DNA of 64,000 nucleotides from RPRB01 sp035501615 (GTDB lineage Bacteria; Myxococcota; Myxococcia; Myxococcales; Myxococcaceae), in assembly GCA_035501615.1 (NCBI GenBank), contig DATJVY010000078.1:62001-126000 (forward strand), read 5' to 3'. Position 1 is the stretch's first letter. Each line of letters begins with the position of its first letter. This document shows positions 48,967-56,820 of this stretch, one piece after another. The translations under genes were made by a program, and so were the position numbers. Under the pieces are notes generated by a model. It was not told where the DNA came from, made no database searches, and was given only the letters and a program-made list of their open reading frames with translations.

Positions 48967-50889
48967 ATGAAGCGACGCGCGAGCCTGTTCGCCCTGCTCC
49001 TCCTCCTGGCCACGCCTGCGGCGCTGGCCCGGGTGGGTGGAGGTCAGCACTACTCGAGCTCCCCGAGCTCGTCCGGCTCGCGGTCCGGAGGCGGATCGCA
49101 CGGCTCGAGCGGCTGGTCGGGCGGAGGGAGCTCGTCGTCGGGGGACGCCGGCGACGCGCTGTTCTTCTTCCTCCTGTTCCAGCACCCGATCTTCACGCTG
49201 GCGATGCTCGGTGTCGCCTTCGTGGTGTGGCGCACCTACTCCCGGAGCTTCGGAGCGACGGCGCAGACCCAGCGGGCGCTCGAGGCGGCCGACACACGGG
49301 TGCCGGCGCAGCCGTCGGGGCGCGAGGTCACCGGCTGGGTCGATGCGCTGCGGGCGTCGGACCCGGCGTTCGACCTGGTGGCCTTCCTGGACCAGGTGAA
49401 GGGCCTCTTCCTCCGGGTGCAAGGAGCGTGGACGGCGGGAGACATGGCTCCGGTGCGGCGCGATCTGTCGGACGCGACGTTCCAGCGGTTCCGGGTACAG
49501 CTCGCGCTGCTGCGCTCCCAGGGCGTCCGGAACGTGACCGGGGACATGGCAGTGCTGGACCTCCAGCCGGTGGGCCTGGAGCGGACCGCGGCCTTCGACA
49601 CGCTCCACGTACGGATCCGGGCGCAGGCGCGCGACGTGGACGTTCCGGCGGAGACGCCGGCTCCGGAGGCGGCGGAGCGTGCGCGGCGGGCGCCGCTCGA
49701 GCCCTTCGTGGAGGTGTGGTCGTTCGTGCGCCGGCCGGGGACGCGCTCGCGCCAGGACGGAGCGCTTGCGGCCGGGAGGTGCCCCAACTGCGGAGCGCCG
49801 TTCGACGGTGGGGCGGCGGGCAACTGCACCTACTGCGGAGCGATCGTGAACAGCGGCGCCTACGACTGGGTGCTGGCCGAGATCACCCAGGGGGTGGAGG
49901 CGGGCAGTGCGCCGGCGCAGGTGCCCGGACTCGATGCGCTTCGGGCAGAGGATCCTGCGCTGTCGCTGGAAGTGCTGGAAGACCGCGCGTCGCTGCTCTT
50001 CTGGGCCTGGATTGACGCGCAGTCCCGGGGCGAGCCACCGCGGATGGCCAAGCTGGCGACGGCGGACTTCCTGGCGGAGATGACGGCGGACATGGCGGCG
50101 CTGCGGGGGCGGCAGCGAGCGCGGGTGTTTCTCCAGGCGGCGGTAGGGAGCGTGACGGTGCGCTCGATCGAGCAGGGGCCGTCGACGAGGCTGGCGCAGG
50201 TGGAGATCCGCTGGAGCACGCGGATGGGCGTGGTTCCAGAGGGGACGGCTCCGGGGTCGCTGGCGACGCTTCCCCAGCGGTGGATCTTCACCCTGGTCCG
50301 GAAGGCGGGGGTGAAGACCGACGAGGCGCGGGGGATGGCGACGGCCCGGTGTGGAAACTGCGGCGCGCCGCTGGGAGATTCGGTGCAGCCGAGGTGCGAT
50401 CACTGCGGGGCGACGCTCAACGATGGGGCCCACGACTGGGTGCTGGCGCGAGCCGAGCCGTTCGAGATGTGGGCGGCGCGGTCGCGGCCACAGGTGAGCC
50501 TGCAGGGCGAGGGGCCGCCGCCGATCGCGCGGGATACCGTGCTGGACGTGGCGGAGCGACAGCGGCTGCTCTACACGATGGCGGCGATGGCCGCGGCGGA
50601 CGGGACGGTGGACGAGCGGGAGCGGCGGATGCTGAAGCTGTGCGCGGAGCGGTGGGGGATCCCGTTCGAGAACGTGGAGGTCGCGCTGAAGGCGGATCCG
50701 GCGCTCTTCGAGCGGCTGGTACCGCCGCCCGGACCGGGCGGGGAGAGCTTCCTGCGCTCGCTGGTGCAGATCGCGCTGGTGGACGGCAAGGTCGACCGCC
50801 AGGAGCGGCGGCTGCTGGAGTCGGCGGCCGCGCGCCTCGGGCTGAGCGACCGGCTGCCGGAGCTGCTCGCGCGGTTCGGGGTCGGCTGA
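48967..50889 (+). CDS. Membrane protein: Tim44-like - zinc ribbon - Tim44-like - zinc ribbon - TerB
   Basis: A 640-residue protein. Signal peptide 1-22, then a Gly/Ser-rich stretch and one transmembrane helix (about 63-85). A Tim44-like domain (about 110-260) is followed by a zinc ribbon with Cys272, Cys275, Cys287 and Cys290 (CPNC, CTYC). A second Tim44-like domain (about 310-450) and a second ribbon, Cys462, Cys465, Cys477 and Cys480 (CGNC, CDHC), repeat the pattern, both units ending in G-x-x-N-x-G-A-x-DWVLA. The C-terminal 110 residues are a TerB domain (AAMAAADGTVDERERRMLKL and LVQIALVDGKVDRQERRLLE). The role is unknown; membrane-associated metal or stress sensing is inferred from TerB. 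ATG preferred; GTG at 48961 possible. A hairpin follows the stop. Confidence 0.8.
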   Translation: MKRRASLFALLLLLATPAALARVGGGQHYSSSPSSSGSRSGGGSHGSSGWSGGGSSSSGDAGDALFFFLLFQHPIFTLAMLGVAFVVWRTYSRSFGATAQTQRALEAADTRVPAQPSGREVTGWVDALRASDPAFDLVAFLDQVKGLFLRVQGAWTAGDMAPVRRDLSDATFQRFRVQLALLRSQGVRNVTGDMAVLDLQPVGLERTAAFDTLHVRIRAQARDVDVPAETPAPEAAERARRAPLEPFVEVWSFVRRPGTRSRQDGALAAGRCPNCGAPFDGGAAGNCTYCGAIVNSGAYDWVLAEITQGVEAGSAPAQVPGLDALRAEDPALSLEVLEDRASLLFWAWIDAQSRGEPPRMAKLATADFLAEMTADMAALRGRQRARVFLQAAVGSVTVRSIEQGPSTRLAQVEIRWSTRMGVVPEGTAPGSLATLPQRWIFTLVRKAGVKTDEARGMATARCGNCGAPLGDSVQPRCDHCGATLNDGAHDWVLARAEPFEMWAARSRPQVSLQGEGPPPIARDTVLDVAERQRLLYTMAAMAAADGTVDERERRMLKLCAERWGIPFENVEVALKADPALFERLVPPPGPGGESFLRSLVQIALVDGKVDRQERRLLESAAARLGLSDRLPELLARFGVG

Positions 50890-50896
50890 GCGGAAC

Positions 50897-50917
50897 GCGT
50901 TCAGTCCCGGTGAACGC
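50897..50917 (+). terminator. Hairpin just after the Tim44/TerB gene
   Basis: GCGTTCA (50897-50903) and TGAACGC (50911-50917) form a perfect 7-base stem with a 7-base loop, 8 bases after the stop codon. There is no U run. It is a candidate terminator. Confidence 0.4.
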
Positions 50918-51082
50918 TGGAACGGATCGCCCAGCACCGCGTGGCGAGGCGCAGGACGCTCGGTGAAGCGCGCCCGGACCTTGGGCGCTGGCCCGACCGA
51001 TGTCCCTCGCTGAGCAGATCCCTTCCTCCCAGGAGCGATCCGGGAGCGGCGGGGTTAGAGTCGCCTCCTCCGGGAGGAGCTG

Positions 51083-51547
51083 GTGGCGAACGCGTCGCAA
51101 GACCCGGCGGGGGCGGACGTGGACCTCCCGCGGGCCGGCGGGCCACCCTCGAGCCAGTCCGCCGTCGCCGAGGAACGGTCCACGAAGCGTACCGTCCTCA
51201 TCGTCGAGGACAACCACGACGCGGCGGCATCGCTCCGGGACCTGCTGGAGCTCTCCGGCCACGTGGCCGCGGTTGCCTTCGACGGTCGCTCGGGGCTGAC
51301 GCTCGCGCGCGAGATGCGGCCGGACGTCGTCCTCTGCGACGTGGGCCTGCCCGACATCGACGGGTACCAGCTGGCGCGGACCCTCCGCAGCGAGCCGACC
51401 TTGGCCGGGACGCTTCTGGTCGCGCTCACCGGCTACGCCGATCCGGAGCACCGGAGGCGTGCGCTCGAGGCGGGATTCGACGCCCACCTCGCGAAGCCGC
51501 CCCCCCTCGAGGTGCTGGCCACCATCCTCCGGACGGGGCACGCCTGA
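51083..51547 (+). CDS. Single-domain response regulator (CheY-like receiver)
   Basis: A 154-residue protein made of a disordered N-terminal stretch of about 33 residues and a receiver domain. The acidic pocket is EDN (42-44), the phospho-acceptor Asp86 in VVLCDVGLPDIDGYQL, Thr in ALTGYADP and Lys in HLAKPP. It lacks an output domain, so it works through protein contacts, as CheY-like or stand-alone receivers of hybrid pathways do. The sequence is closest by eye to the receiver domains that end hybrid histidine kinases. No kinase is nearby. The GTG start has GGGAGGAG 6-13 bases upstream, and TAGAGT at 51056-51061 is a candidate -10. Confidence 0.9.
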   Translation: MANASQDPAGADVDLPRAGGPPSSQSAVAEERSTKRTVLIVEDNHDAAASLRDLLELSGHVAAVAFDGRSGLTLAREMRPDVVLCDVGLPDIDGYQLARTLRSEPTLAGTLLVALTGYADPEHRRRALEAGFDAHLAKPPPLEVLATILRTGHA

Positions 51548-51569
51548 CGGAGGCCGCTCCGGCCGCGCT

Positions 51570-52715
51570 TCAGCCGGCGGTCTTCAGCAGATCGCGGGCG
51601 ATGACCATCCGCTGGATCTCGCTGGTTCCCTCGTAGATGGTCTGGACCCGCGCGTCGCGGAGATACCTCTCCACCGGGAACTCGTCGATGTAGCCGTACC
51701 CCCCGTGCAGCTGCACCGCCTTGTCCGCGGCCCGGTTGGCCATCTCCGAGGCGAACACCTTGGCCATCGAGGCCTCGCGGGTGAAGTTGCTCCCGGTCTC
51801 CTTGAGCCTCGCGGCGCGGAGCGTGAGGAGCTCGGCGGCGGCGAGCTCGGTCTGGATGTTGGCCAGCATGAAGCGGACGGCCTGGAACTCGGCGACTGGC
51901 TTCCCGAACGCCTTTCGCTCCCGGGTGTACCGGACGGCCGCGGAGAGGGACGCGCGGGCCACTCCGCAAGCCTGGGAGGCGATGCCGATCCGTCCCCCGT
52001 CGAGCGCGACCATGGCGATCCGGAACCCCTGCCCTTCCTCCCCGAGGAGCGCGTCGCCCGGCAGGCGGCAGTCCTCGAACTGCAGCGGGACGGTGCTGGA
52101 GCCCCGGAGCCCCATCTTGTCCTCGTGGCGGCCGACCTGGAGGCCCGGGGTGCCGCCCTCGACGATGAAGGCCGAGAGCCCGCCCGCTCCGGCACCACCG
52201 GTGCGTGCCCAGACGACGAGCACCCCCGCCCGGTCTCCGGAGGTGATCCACTGCTTGGCCCCGTCGAGCACCCAGCCGTCGCCGCGGCGCTCGGCCCGCG
52301 TCTCCAGCGCCGAGGCGTCGCTGCCTGCCTGCGGCTCGGACAGCGCGAAGGCGCCGGCGACCGCCTCGCCGGAGGTGAGCCGGGTGACGTGGCGCCGCTT
52401 CTGCGCCTCGGTGCCGAAGGCGACGATCAGCTCGGCACACATGTTGGTGACGGCCATGGCGACGGCGGTGGAGGCGCAGGCCTCGGCGATCTCCATCATC
52501 GCGAGCGCGTAGGCGGTGGCCCCCGCCTCGGCGCCCCCGTACTCGCCCGGGACGTTGACGCCCAGCAGGCCGAGGTCGGCCATCTGGCGGAGCAGCTCGG
52601 CCGGAAAGGTTCCGTCGCGGTCCCGCTCTCGCGCGCCCGGAGCCACCCGCTCCCGGGCGAAGGTGCGGGCCGTGTTGCGGATGAGGGCCTGCGTCTCGGT
52701 GAGGTGCAGATCCAT
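51570..52715 (-). CDS. Acyl-CoA dehydrogenase
   Basis: A 381-residue acyl-CoA dehydrogenase. Motifs are FALSEPQAGSDASALETRAE, WVLDGAKQWITSGD, DKMGLRGSSTVPLQFEDCRL, DGGRIGIASQACGVARASLS, QLHGGYGYIDEFPVERYLRDAR and TIYEGTSEIQRMVIARDLL with the catalytic Glu in YEGTSE. It is the last gene of the minus-strand operon that carries hbd, crt and another acyl-CoA dehydrogenase. Its ATG overlaps the stop of a small TonB/AgmX-like protein by one base (TGATG), so translation is coupled. Chain length is unassigned; butyryl-CoA or similar is suggested by the operon. Confidence 0.93.
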   Translation of the reverse strand: MDLHLTETQALIRNTARTFARERVAPGARERDRDGTFPAELLRQMADLGLLGVNVPGEYGGAEAGATAYALAMMEIAEACASTAVAMAVTNMCAELIVAFGTEAQKRRHVTRLTSGEAVAGAFALSEPQAGSDASALETRAERRGDGWVLDGAKQWITSGDRAGVLVVWARTGGAGAGGLSAFIVEGGTPGLQVGRHEDKMGLRGSSTVPLQFEDCRLPGDALLGEEGQGFRIAMVALDGGRIGIASQACGVARASLSAAVRYTRERKAFGKPVAEFQAVRFMLANIQTELAAAELLTLRAARLKETGSNFTREASMAKVFASEMANRAADKAVQLHGGYGYIDEFPVERYLRDARVQTIYEGTSEIQRMVIARDLLKTAG

Positions 52716-53131
52716 CAGCGGACGGCCTTGAGGTTGAACGGGTACTCGACGGGGTGGTCCTTCGCGTCCGGAGGCCTGGGGAAGACCATGGTGGAGAGGA
52801 CGGTCTCAACGCAGCGGTTCAGCGCCTCGTTCTTGATCGTGGTGCCCTTCTTCACCACCTTGGGCTGCCGGACCGTTCCGAGCGGGGTGATGATGAAGTG
52901 GGTCTGGAGCTTGCCCTCCACCGGCCGGTCCTGGCTGGCCAGGGCCTGCTCCCAGCAGCGCTCGATGTCCGGCTGCTTGGCGCGGACGACCTCGCGCAGC
53001 GTGTCCGGGGTGAAGGGAAGCTTTTCGGGGCCGGAGCCACGCGCCGGCGTGGCAGGCTCGACGTTCGGCGGCGTCCCGGCGTCGGGGGCGCTGGCGGCGA
53101 GGACGAGGAGCAGCGGGAAGAGCACGGTCAC
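52715..53131 (-). CDS. AgmX/TonB C-terminal-like exported small protein
   Basis: A 138-residue protein with a signal peptide (about 1-15, LVLAASA). After a short Pro/Ala linker, residues 40-138 match the AgmX/PglI-type C-terminal domain related to TonB: an initial helix with a conserved Cys (IERCWEQALASQD, Cys59), GKLQTHFIITPLGTVRQPKV, a second Cys in ALNRCVETVLSTMVFPRP and a final strand near PVEYPFNL. The pair of Cys may form a disulfide. In myxobacteria such domains occur in gliding and periplasmic proteins. It is oddly wedged between two acyl-CoA dehydrogenases, overlapping both (GTGA upstream, TGATG downstream). GTG start. Function unknown. Confidence 0.65.
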   Translation of the reverse strand: MTVLFPLLLVLAASAPDAGTPPNVEPATPARGSGPEKLPFTPDTLREVVRAKQPDIERCWEQALASQDRPVEGKLQTHFIITPLGTVRQPKVVKKGTTIKNEALNRCVETVLSTMVFPRPPDAKDHPVEYPFNLKAVR

Positions 53132-54270
53132 TCCTTCAGCAGGGCACCGCTGATGACGATGCGCTGAATCTCACTGGTGCCCTCGTAGATCTCGGTGATG
53201 CGGGCGTCGCGGACGTGGCGTTCGGCGTCGAACTCCTTGCTGTATCCCTGGCCGCCGTGGATCTGGAGCCCCTTGTTCGCCACCCGGCTGGCCATCTCGC
53301 TGGCGTAGAGCTTGGCCATGGCCGATTCGGGGCTGTGGCGGACCCCGGCGTCCTTCATCGCCGCCGCCTTGAGGGTGAGGAGACGCGCGGCGTCGATCTC
53401 GGTGGCCATGTCGGCGAGCATGAACTGGATCGCCTGGTGGTTGGCGATGGGCTGGCCGAAGGTCTTCCGGTCCTGGGCGTAGCGGAGCGCCTCCTCGAAG
53501 GCGGCGCGGGCGATGCCGATGGCCTGGGCGGCGATGCCGATCCGTCCGCCGTCGAGGGTGGACATGGCGACCTTGAATCCGTCGCCCTCCTTGCCGAGGA
53601 GGTTCTTCGCCGGGACGACCATGTCCTCGAAGAAGATGGAGCAGGAGAGCGCTGCGGAGATTCCCATCTTCCGGTCGGGGTTCGCGCGGTTGAAGCCCGG
53701 GGTGCTGGTGGGGACGATGAACGCGGAGATGCCCCGGTGTCCGGCCGCCCGGTCGGTCATGGTGAAGAGGACGATGGCGTCGGCGACGGGGCCATTGGTG
53801 ATCCAGTTCTTGCTGCCGTTGATGACGTAGCCGTCGCCCTTGCGGACGGCGGTGGTCTTCTGGGCGGCGGCATCCGAGCCGGCCTCGGGCTCGGTGAGCC
53901 CGAAGCAGCCGAGCTTCTCGCCCCGGGCGAACGGAACGAGCCACTCGCGCTTCTGGGCGTCGGTACCGAACTTGAGGATCGGGTCGCAGTAGAGCGAGTT
54001 GTTGACCGAGGCGATGACCCCCACCGAGGCGTCCCCGCGGCTCAGCTCCTCGATGGCCAGCGCGTAGGCCACGTTGTCCAGGCCCGCCCCACCCCACTCG
54101 TCGGGCACGGCAACGCCGAGGAGAGAGAGCTCGGCCAGCTTCTTCACCGCCTCGGCAGGAAACCGGTGCTCCTCGTCCAGCTTCCGGGCGTGGGGGAGCA
54201 GCTCGCGGGCGGCGAACTCGCGGGTCAGGCGCTGCGTCTCGCGCTGCAGGTCTGTCAGGTCGAAATCCAT
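53128..54270 (-). CDS. Acyl-CoA dehydrogenase
   Basis: A 380-residue acyl-CoA dehydrogenase of the short-chain/butyryl type: GLTEPEAGSDAAAQKTTAVR, VINGSKNWITNG, RKMGISAALSCSIFFEDMVV, LDGGRIGIAAQAIGIARAAF, QIHGGQGYSKEFDAERHVRDAR and EIYEGTSEIQRIVISGALL with catalytic Glu in YEGTSE. It lies after crt and hbd on the same strand, the classic neighbourhood of butyryl-CoA dehydrogenase; no etfAB is in the window. Its stop overlaps the GTG of the AgmX-like gene. ATG start with 13 bases to crt. Confidence 0.95.
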   Translation of the reverse strand: MDFDLTDLQRETQRLTREFAARELLPHARKLDEEHRFPAEAVKKLAELSLLGVAVPDEWGGAGLDNVAYALAIEELSRGDASVGVIASVNNSLYCDPILKFGTDAQKREWLVPFARGEKLGCFGLTEPEAGSDAAAQKTTAVRKGDGYVINGSKNWITNGPVADAIVLFTMTDRAAGHRGISAFIVPTSTPGFNRANPDRKMGISAALSCSIFFEDMVVPAKNLLGKEGDGFKVAMSTLDGGRIGIAAQAIGIARAAFEEALRYAQDRKTFGQPIANHQAIQFMLADMATEIDAARLLTLKAAAMKDAGVRHSPESAMAKLYASEMASRVANKGLQIHGGQGYSKEFDAERHVRDARITEIYEGTSEIQRIVISGALLKE

Positions 54271-54283
54271 GGGGAAGGTCGGG

Positions 54284-55066
54284 TCAGCGGCCGGTGAAGG
54301 TCGGGGGACGCTTCTCGAGGAAGGCCTTCATCCCCTCCCGCCGGTCGGCGGAGTCGAAGAGGTCGGCGAACACCTCGCGCTCGATGTGGAGGCCGTCGGC
54401 GAGCTCGAGGTCTGCCCCGCGGTCGATGGCCTCCTTGGCGCGGCGAATCGCCAGCGGCCCCTTCTTCGCCGCCCGCTCGAGGGTGGCGCGGGCGTGGGAG
54501 ACGAGGCGCGGGAGAGGAACGACGTCCAGGACCAGGCCGATCTCCCGGGCCCTGGCGGCATCGATCATGTCGCCGGTGAAGATCAGCTCCTTTGCCCGGG
54601 CCCGGCCGACGAGCCGGGTGAGCCGCTGGGTGCCGCCGAAGCCGGGGATGACGCCCAGGCTCACCTCCGGAAGTCCGAACCGGGCGTTCTCCGAGGCGTA
54701 GATGAAGTCGCAGGCCAGGGCGAGCTCGCAGCCGCCGCCGAGCGCGAAACCGTTCACCGCCGCCACGACCGGGACCGGGAGGGCGCCGATGGCGTCCATG
54801 ACCCGCTGGCCCAAGGCGCCGAAGTGACGGGCGCGCTCGGCGTCCATGCCGTTCATCTCGGCGATGTCCGCGCCGGCGACGAACGCCTTCTCCCCCGCCC
54901 CGGTGACGATGACCCCCCGGATGTCCGGACGCTGCGCGAGGTCCGCGGCGGCCTTCTCCAGCTCCTGGAGCGTGCGGGTATCGAGCGCGTTGAGCGACTT
55001 CGGGCGGTCCACCGTCACGGTGGCGAATGGACCGTCGACCTCCACCCGGACGTTCAGCTCGGCCAT
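54284..55066 (-). CDS. crt: Enoyl-CoA hydratase/crotonase
   Basis: A 260-residue crotonase. Motifs are AFVAGADIAEMNGM, GFALGGGCELALACDFIYAS and GLPEVSLGVIPGFGGTQRL, with the two active-site Glu residues in the second and third. C-terminal KGPLAIRRAKEAIDRGAD and KAFLEKRPPTF are typical. It hydrates crotonyl-CoA and other enoyl-CoAs to (S)-3-hydroxyacyl-CoA. It sits 11 bases after hbd and 13 before the acyl-CoA dehydrogenase, forming a hbd-crt-acd cassette of butyrate/short-chain beta-oxidation. Confidence 0.94.
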   Translation of the reverse strand: MAELNVRVEVDGPFATVTVDRPKSLNALDTRTLQELEKAAADLAQRPDIRGVIVTGAGEKAFVAGADIAEMNGMDAERARHFGALGQRVMDAIGALPVPVVAAVNGFALGGGCELALACDFIYASENARFGLPEVSLGVIPGFGGTQRLTRLVGRARAKELIFTGDMIDAARAREIGLVLDVVPLPRLVSHARATLERAAKKGPLAIRRAKEAIDRGADLELADGLHIEREVFADLFDSADRREGMKAFLEKRPPTFTGR

Positions 55067-55077
55067 CGATGTCTCCC

Positions 55078-55932
55078 TCAGCGCTCGTACACGTGGAAGC
55101 CCCGCCCGGTCTTCTTCCCCAGCCAGCCGGCATCGACGTACTGCCGGAGCAGCGGACAGGGCCGGTACTTCGGGTCGCCGAGGCCGCGGTGCATCACCTC
55201 GGCGATGAAGAGCACGGTGTCGAGCCCGATGAAGTCCGCCAGCTGGAGCGGGCCCATCGGCTGATTGGTGCCCAGCTTCATCGCGGTGTCGATGTCCTCG
55301 GCGGTCCCCAGCCCCTCCATGAGGGCGTAGGCCGCCTCGTTGAGCATCGGGATGAGGATGCGGTTGACGATGAAGCCCGGATAGTCCCGGGAGGTGACCA
55401 CCGTCTTCCCCATCGCCTGGGCGAGGGTCCGGGTGCGCTCGAAGGTGGCGTCGGAGGTTGCGGCCCCGCGGATGATCTCCACCAGCTGCATCACCGGCAC
55501 CGGATTCATGAAGTGCATCCCGACGACCGCCTCGGGCCGCTTCGTCGCCGACCCGATGCGGGTGATGGGGATGGAAGAGGTGTTGGTGGCCAGCACCCCG
55601 CCGGGCCGGACCACCGCGTCCAGCTCCAGGAAGATGCGCTTCTTGAGATCCTCGTTCTCGGTCGCGGCCTCGATGGCGACGTCGACCTCCTTCGCCTCGC
55701 GCGCGGCGGTGGTGGTCGCGAGCCTGCCGAGCGCGCTCCGCTCGGCGCTCTCGTCGAGCTTGCCCTTCTCCCGGAGCTTGGAGAGTCCGGAGCGGATGCG
55801 CCCGGCCCCCTTCTCCACCGCGTCCTTCGCGACGTCGACGAGCGTGACCCGCATGCCCGCCGTCAGCGCGACCTGCGCGATGCCCGCTCCCATCTGCCCT
55901 GCGCCCACCACCAGCACGTGCTCGTTGGCCAT
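55078..55932 (-). CDS. hbd: 3-hydroxybutyryl-CoA dehydrogenase
   Basis: A 284-residue 3-hydroxyacyl-CoA dehydrogenase. The N-terminal Rossmann fold opens VLVVGAGQMGAGIAQVALTAG; NTSSIPIT and HFMNPVPVMQLVEIIRG supply the catalytic Ser/His/Asn region; the C-terminal helical domain has DYPGFIVNRILIPMLNEA and GTNQPMGPLQLADFIGLD. It interconverts acetoacetyl-CoA and 3-hydroxybutyryl-CoA with NAD(P). First gene of the hbd-crt-acd cassette. A thiolase is not in the window. ATG start. Confidence 0.95.
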   Translation of the reverse strand: MANEHVLVVGAGQMGAGIAQVALTAGMRVTLVDVAKDAVEKGAGRIRSGLSKLREKGKLDESAERSALGRLATTTAAREAKEVDVAIEAATENEDLKKRIFLELDAVVRPGGVLATNTSSIPITRIGSATKRPEAVVGMHFMNPVPVMQLVEIIRGAATSDATFERTRTLAQAMGKTVVTSRDYPGFIVNRILIPMLNEAAYALMEGLGTAEDIDTAMKLGTNQPMGPLQLADFIGLDTVLFIAEVMHRGLGDPKYRPCPLLRQYVDAGWLGKKTGRGFHVYER

Positions 55933-55978
55933 CGCCTCACCCTCGGCCCCGGCTCTCTACTGTCGGCTCCGGGGACGG

Positions 55979-56371
55979 TCAACGCCCGCCGGGGAGGAGC
56001 GGGGCGTGGACGACCTCCTCGCCGCCGAGCTCCAGCTCCTGGTCGCCGTGGCGCTCGCTGCCGTCCCGGAGCCTGGCGAAGCTGAGCACCCGGACCGGGC
56101 CGCGCCGGACGGTGAGGGCCTGGGTGAGGGCTCCTCGCGACGCATCGGGCCATTCCGCCCGGGCGAGCAGCGTGTCGCCCCGCCAGAGCTGCACCTCGGC
56201 CGAGGCGAGATCGAGGCCGGCGGGTCGATCCCACACCAGCATGTGGGGCTGTGGCAGCAGCGGGCTGCGCCAGAGCACGAGCCCCACCGCCACGAGCGCG
56301 ATCGGGACCAGCCGCCGGAGCAGCCGCTGCCGTCCCGGGAGGGTGTCCGGGGGCGGCGCGTCCGGGGTCAT
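55979..56371 (-). CDS. Hypothetical membrane-anchored protein
   Basis: A 130-residue protein with a proline-rich N-terminus, a basic stretch (RQRLLRRL) and a single hydrophobic helix (about 21-36) that would leave the C-terminal 90 residues in the periplasm. Those residues are beta-rich and hydrophilic (AEVQLWRGDTLLARAEW, ALTVRRGPVRVLSFARLRDG, EELELGGEEVVHAPLLP pattern). No family recognised. The ATG overlaps the stop of the phasin-like gene (ATGA), so the two are co-translated, and hbd follows after 46 bases. Its function may relate to that partner, but nothing in the sequence proves it. Confidence 0.55.
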   Translation of the reverse strand: MTPDAPPPDTLPGRQRLLRRLVPIALVAVGLVLWRSPLLPQPHMLVWDRPAGLDLASAEVQLWRGDTLLARAEWPDASRGALTQALTVRRGPVRVLSFARLRDGSERHGDQELELGGEEVVHAPLLPGGR

Positions 56372-56808
56372 TCCTGGGGCTTCTTCTTCGACCCCCGCGT
56401 TCGTACTTGGGTCACCTCGACGTGCGGACGGGGCGCCTCGCCGGGCTTCCGCTCCGGATCCGGCAGGAGGCGGACGTGAGCGGTCACCTCCACCCGCATG
56501 CCGGAGAGCAGCTGCAGGAACTCGGTGCGTAGCTTGTCCGAGCGCAGGAAGCGCCGGACCTCCTCGGAGAGGACGCGACCCACCTCGTCCTTGGTGCGCT
56601 CGGCCTGGGAGAGGACGAAGCCCAGCGCCTCCTTGGGAAGCTTCAGCTGGCCGGCGAGGGCGCGGATGCCCTCCTCGGTCATGAAGAGCGCGCCGAGGCC
56701 GGCGAACGCCACCTTGCGCATGAGCTCGACGATCGGTCCGCGGGTGCCGTCGGCAGGAGCCTCGGGGGCATCGACGCCGAGGTCGTCGTCGTCCTGAGCA
56801 GCGTTCAT
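56368..56808 (-). CDS. Phasin-like/PHA-granule-associated-type protein
   Basis: A 146-residue protein. After an acidic N-terminal stretch (about 1-25) comes a helical core with VAFAGLGALFMTEEGIRALA, then KLPKEALGFVLSQAERTKDE, then VGRVLSEEVRRFLRSDKLR, resembling the small PHA-granule-associated/phasin-type proteins with an initial 'aGlGal' helix. The C-terminal part is charged and ends in a basic RGSKKKPQE. Such proteins coat polyhydroxyalkanoate granules or bind DNA and other proteins. The hbd-crt genes downstream would supply 3-hydroxyacyl-CoA. The resemblance is weak. No phaC is in the window. Confidence 0.45.
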   Translation of the reverse strand: MNAAQDDDDLGVDAPEAPADGTRGPIVELMRKVAFAGLGALFMTEEGIRALAGQLKLPKEALGFVLSQAERTKDEVGRVLSEEVRRFLRSDKLRTEFLQLLSGMRVEVTAHVRLLPDPERKPGEAPRPHVEVTQVRTRGSKKKPQE

Positions 56809-56820
56809 CGGGGAGCGAGC

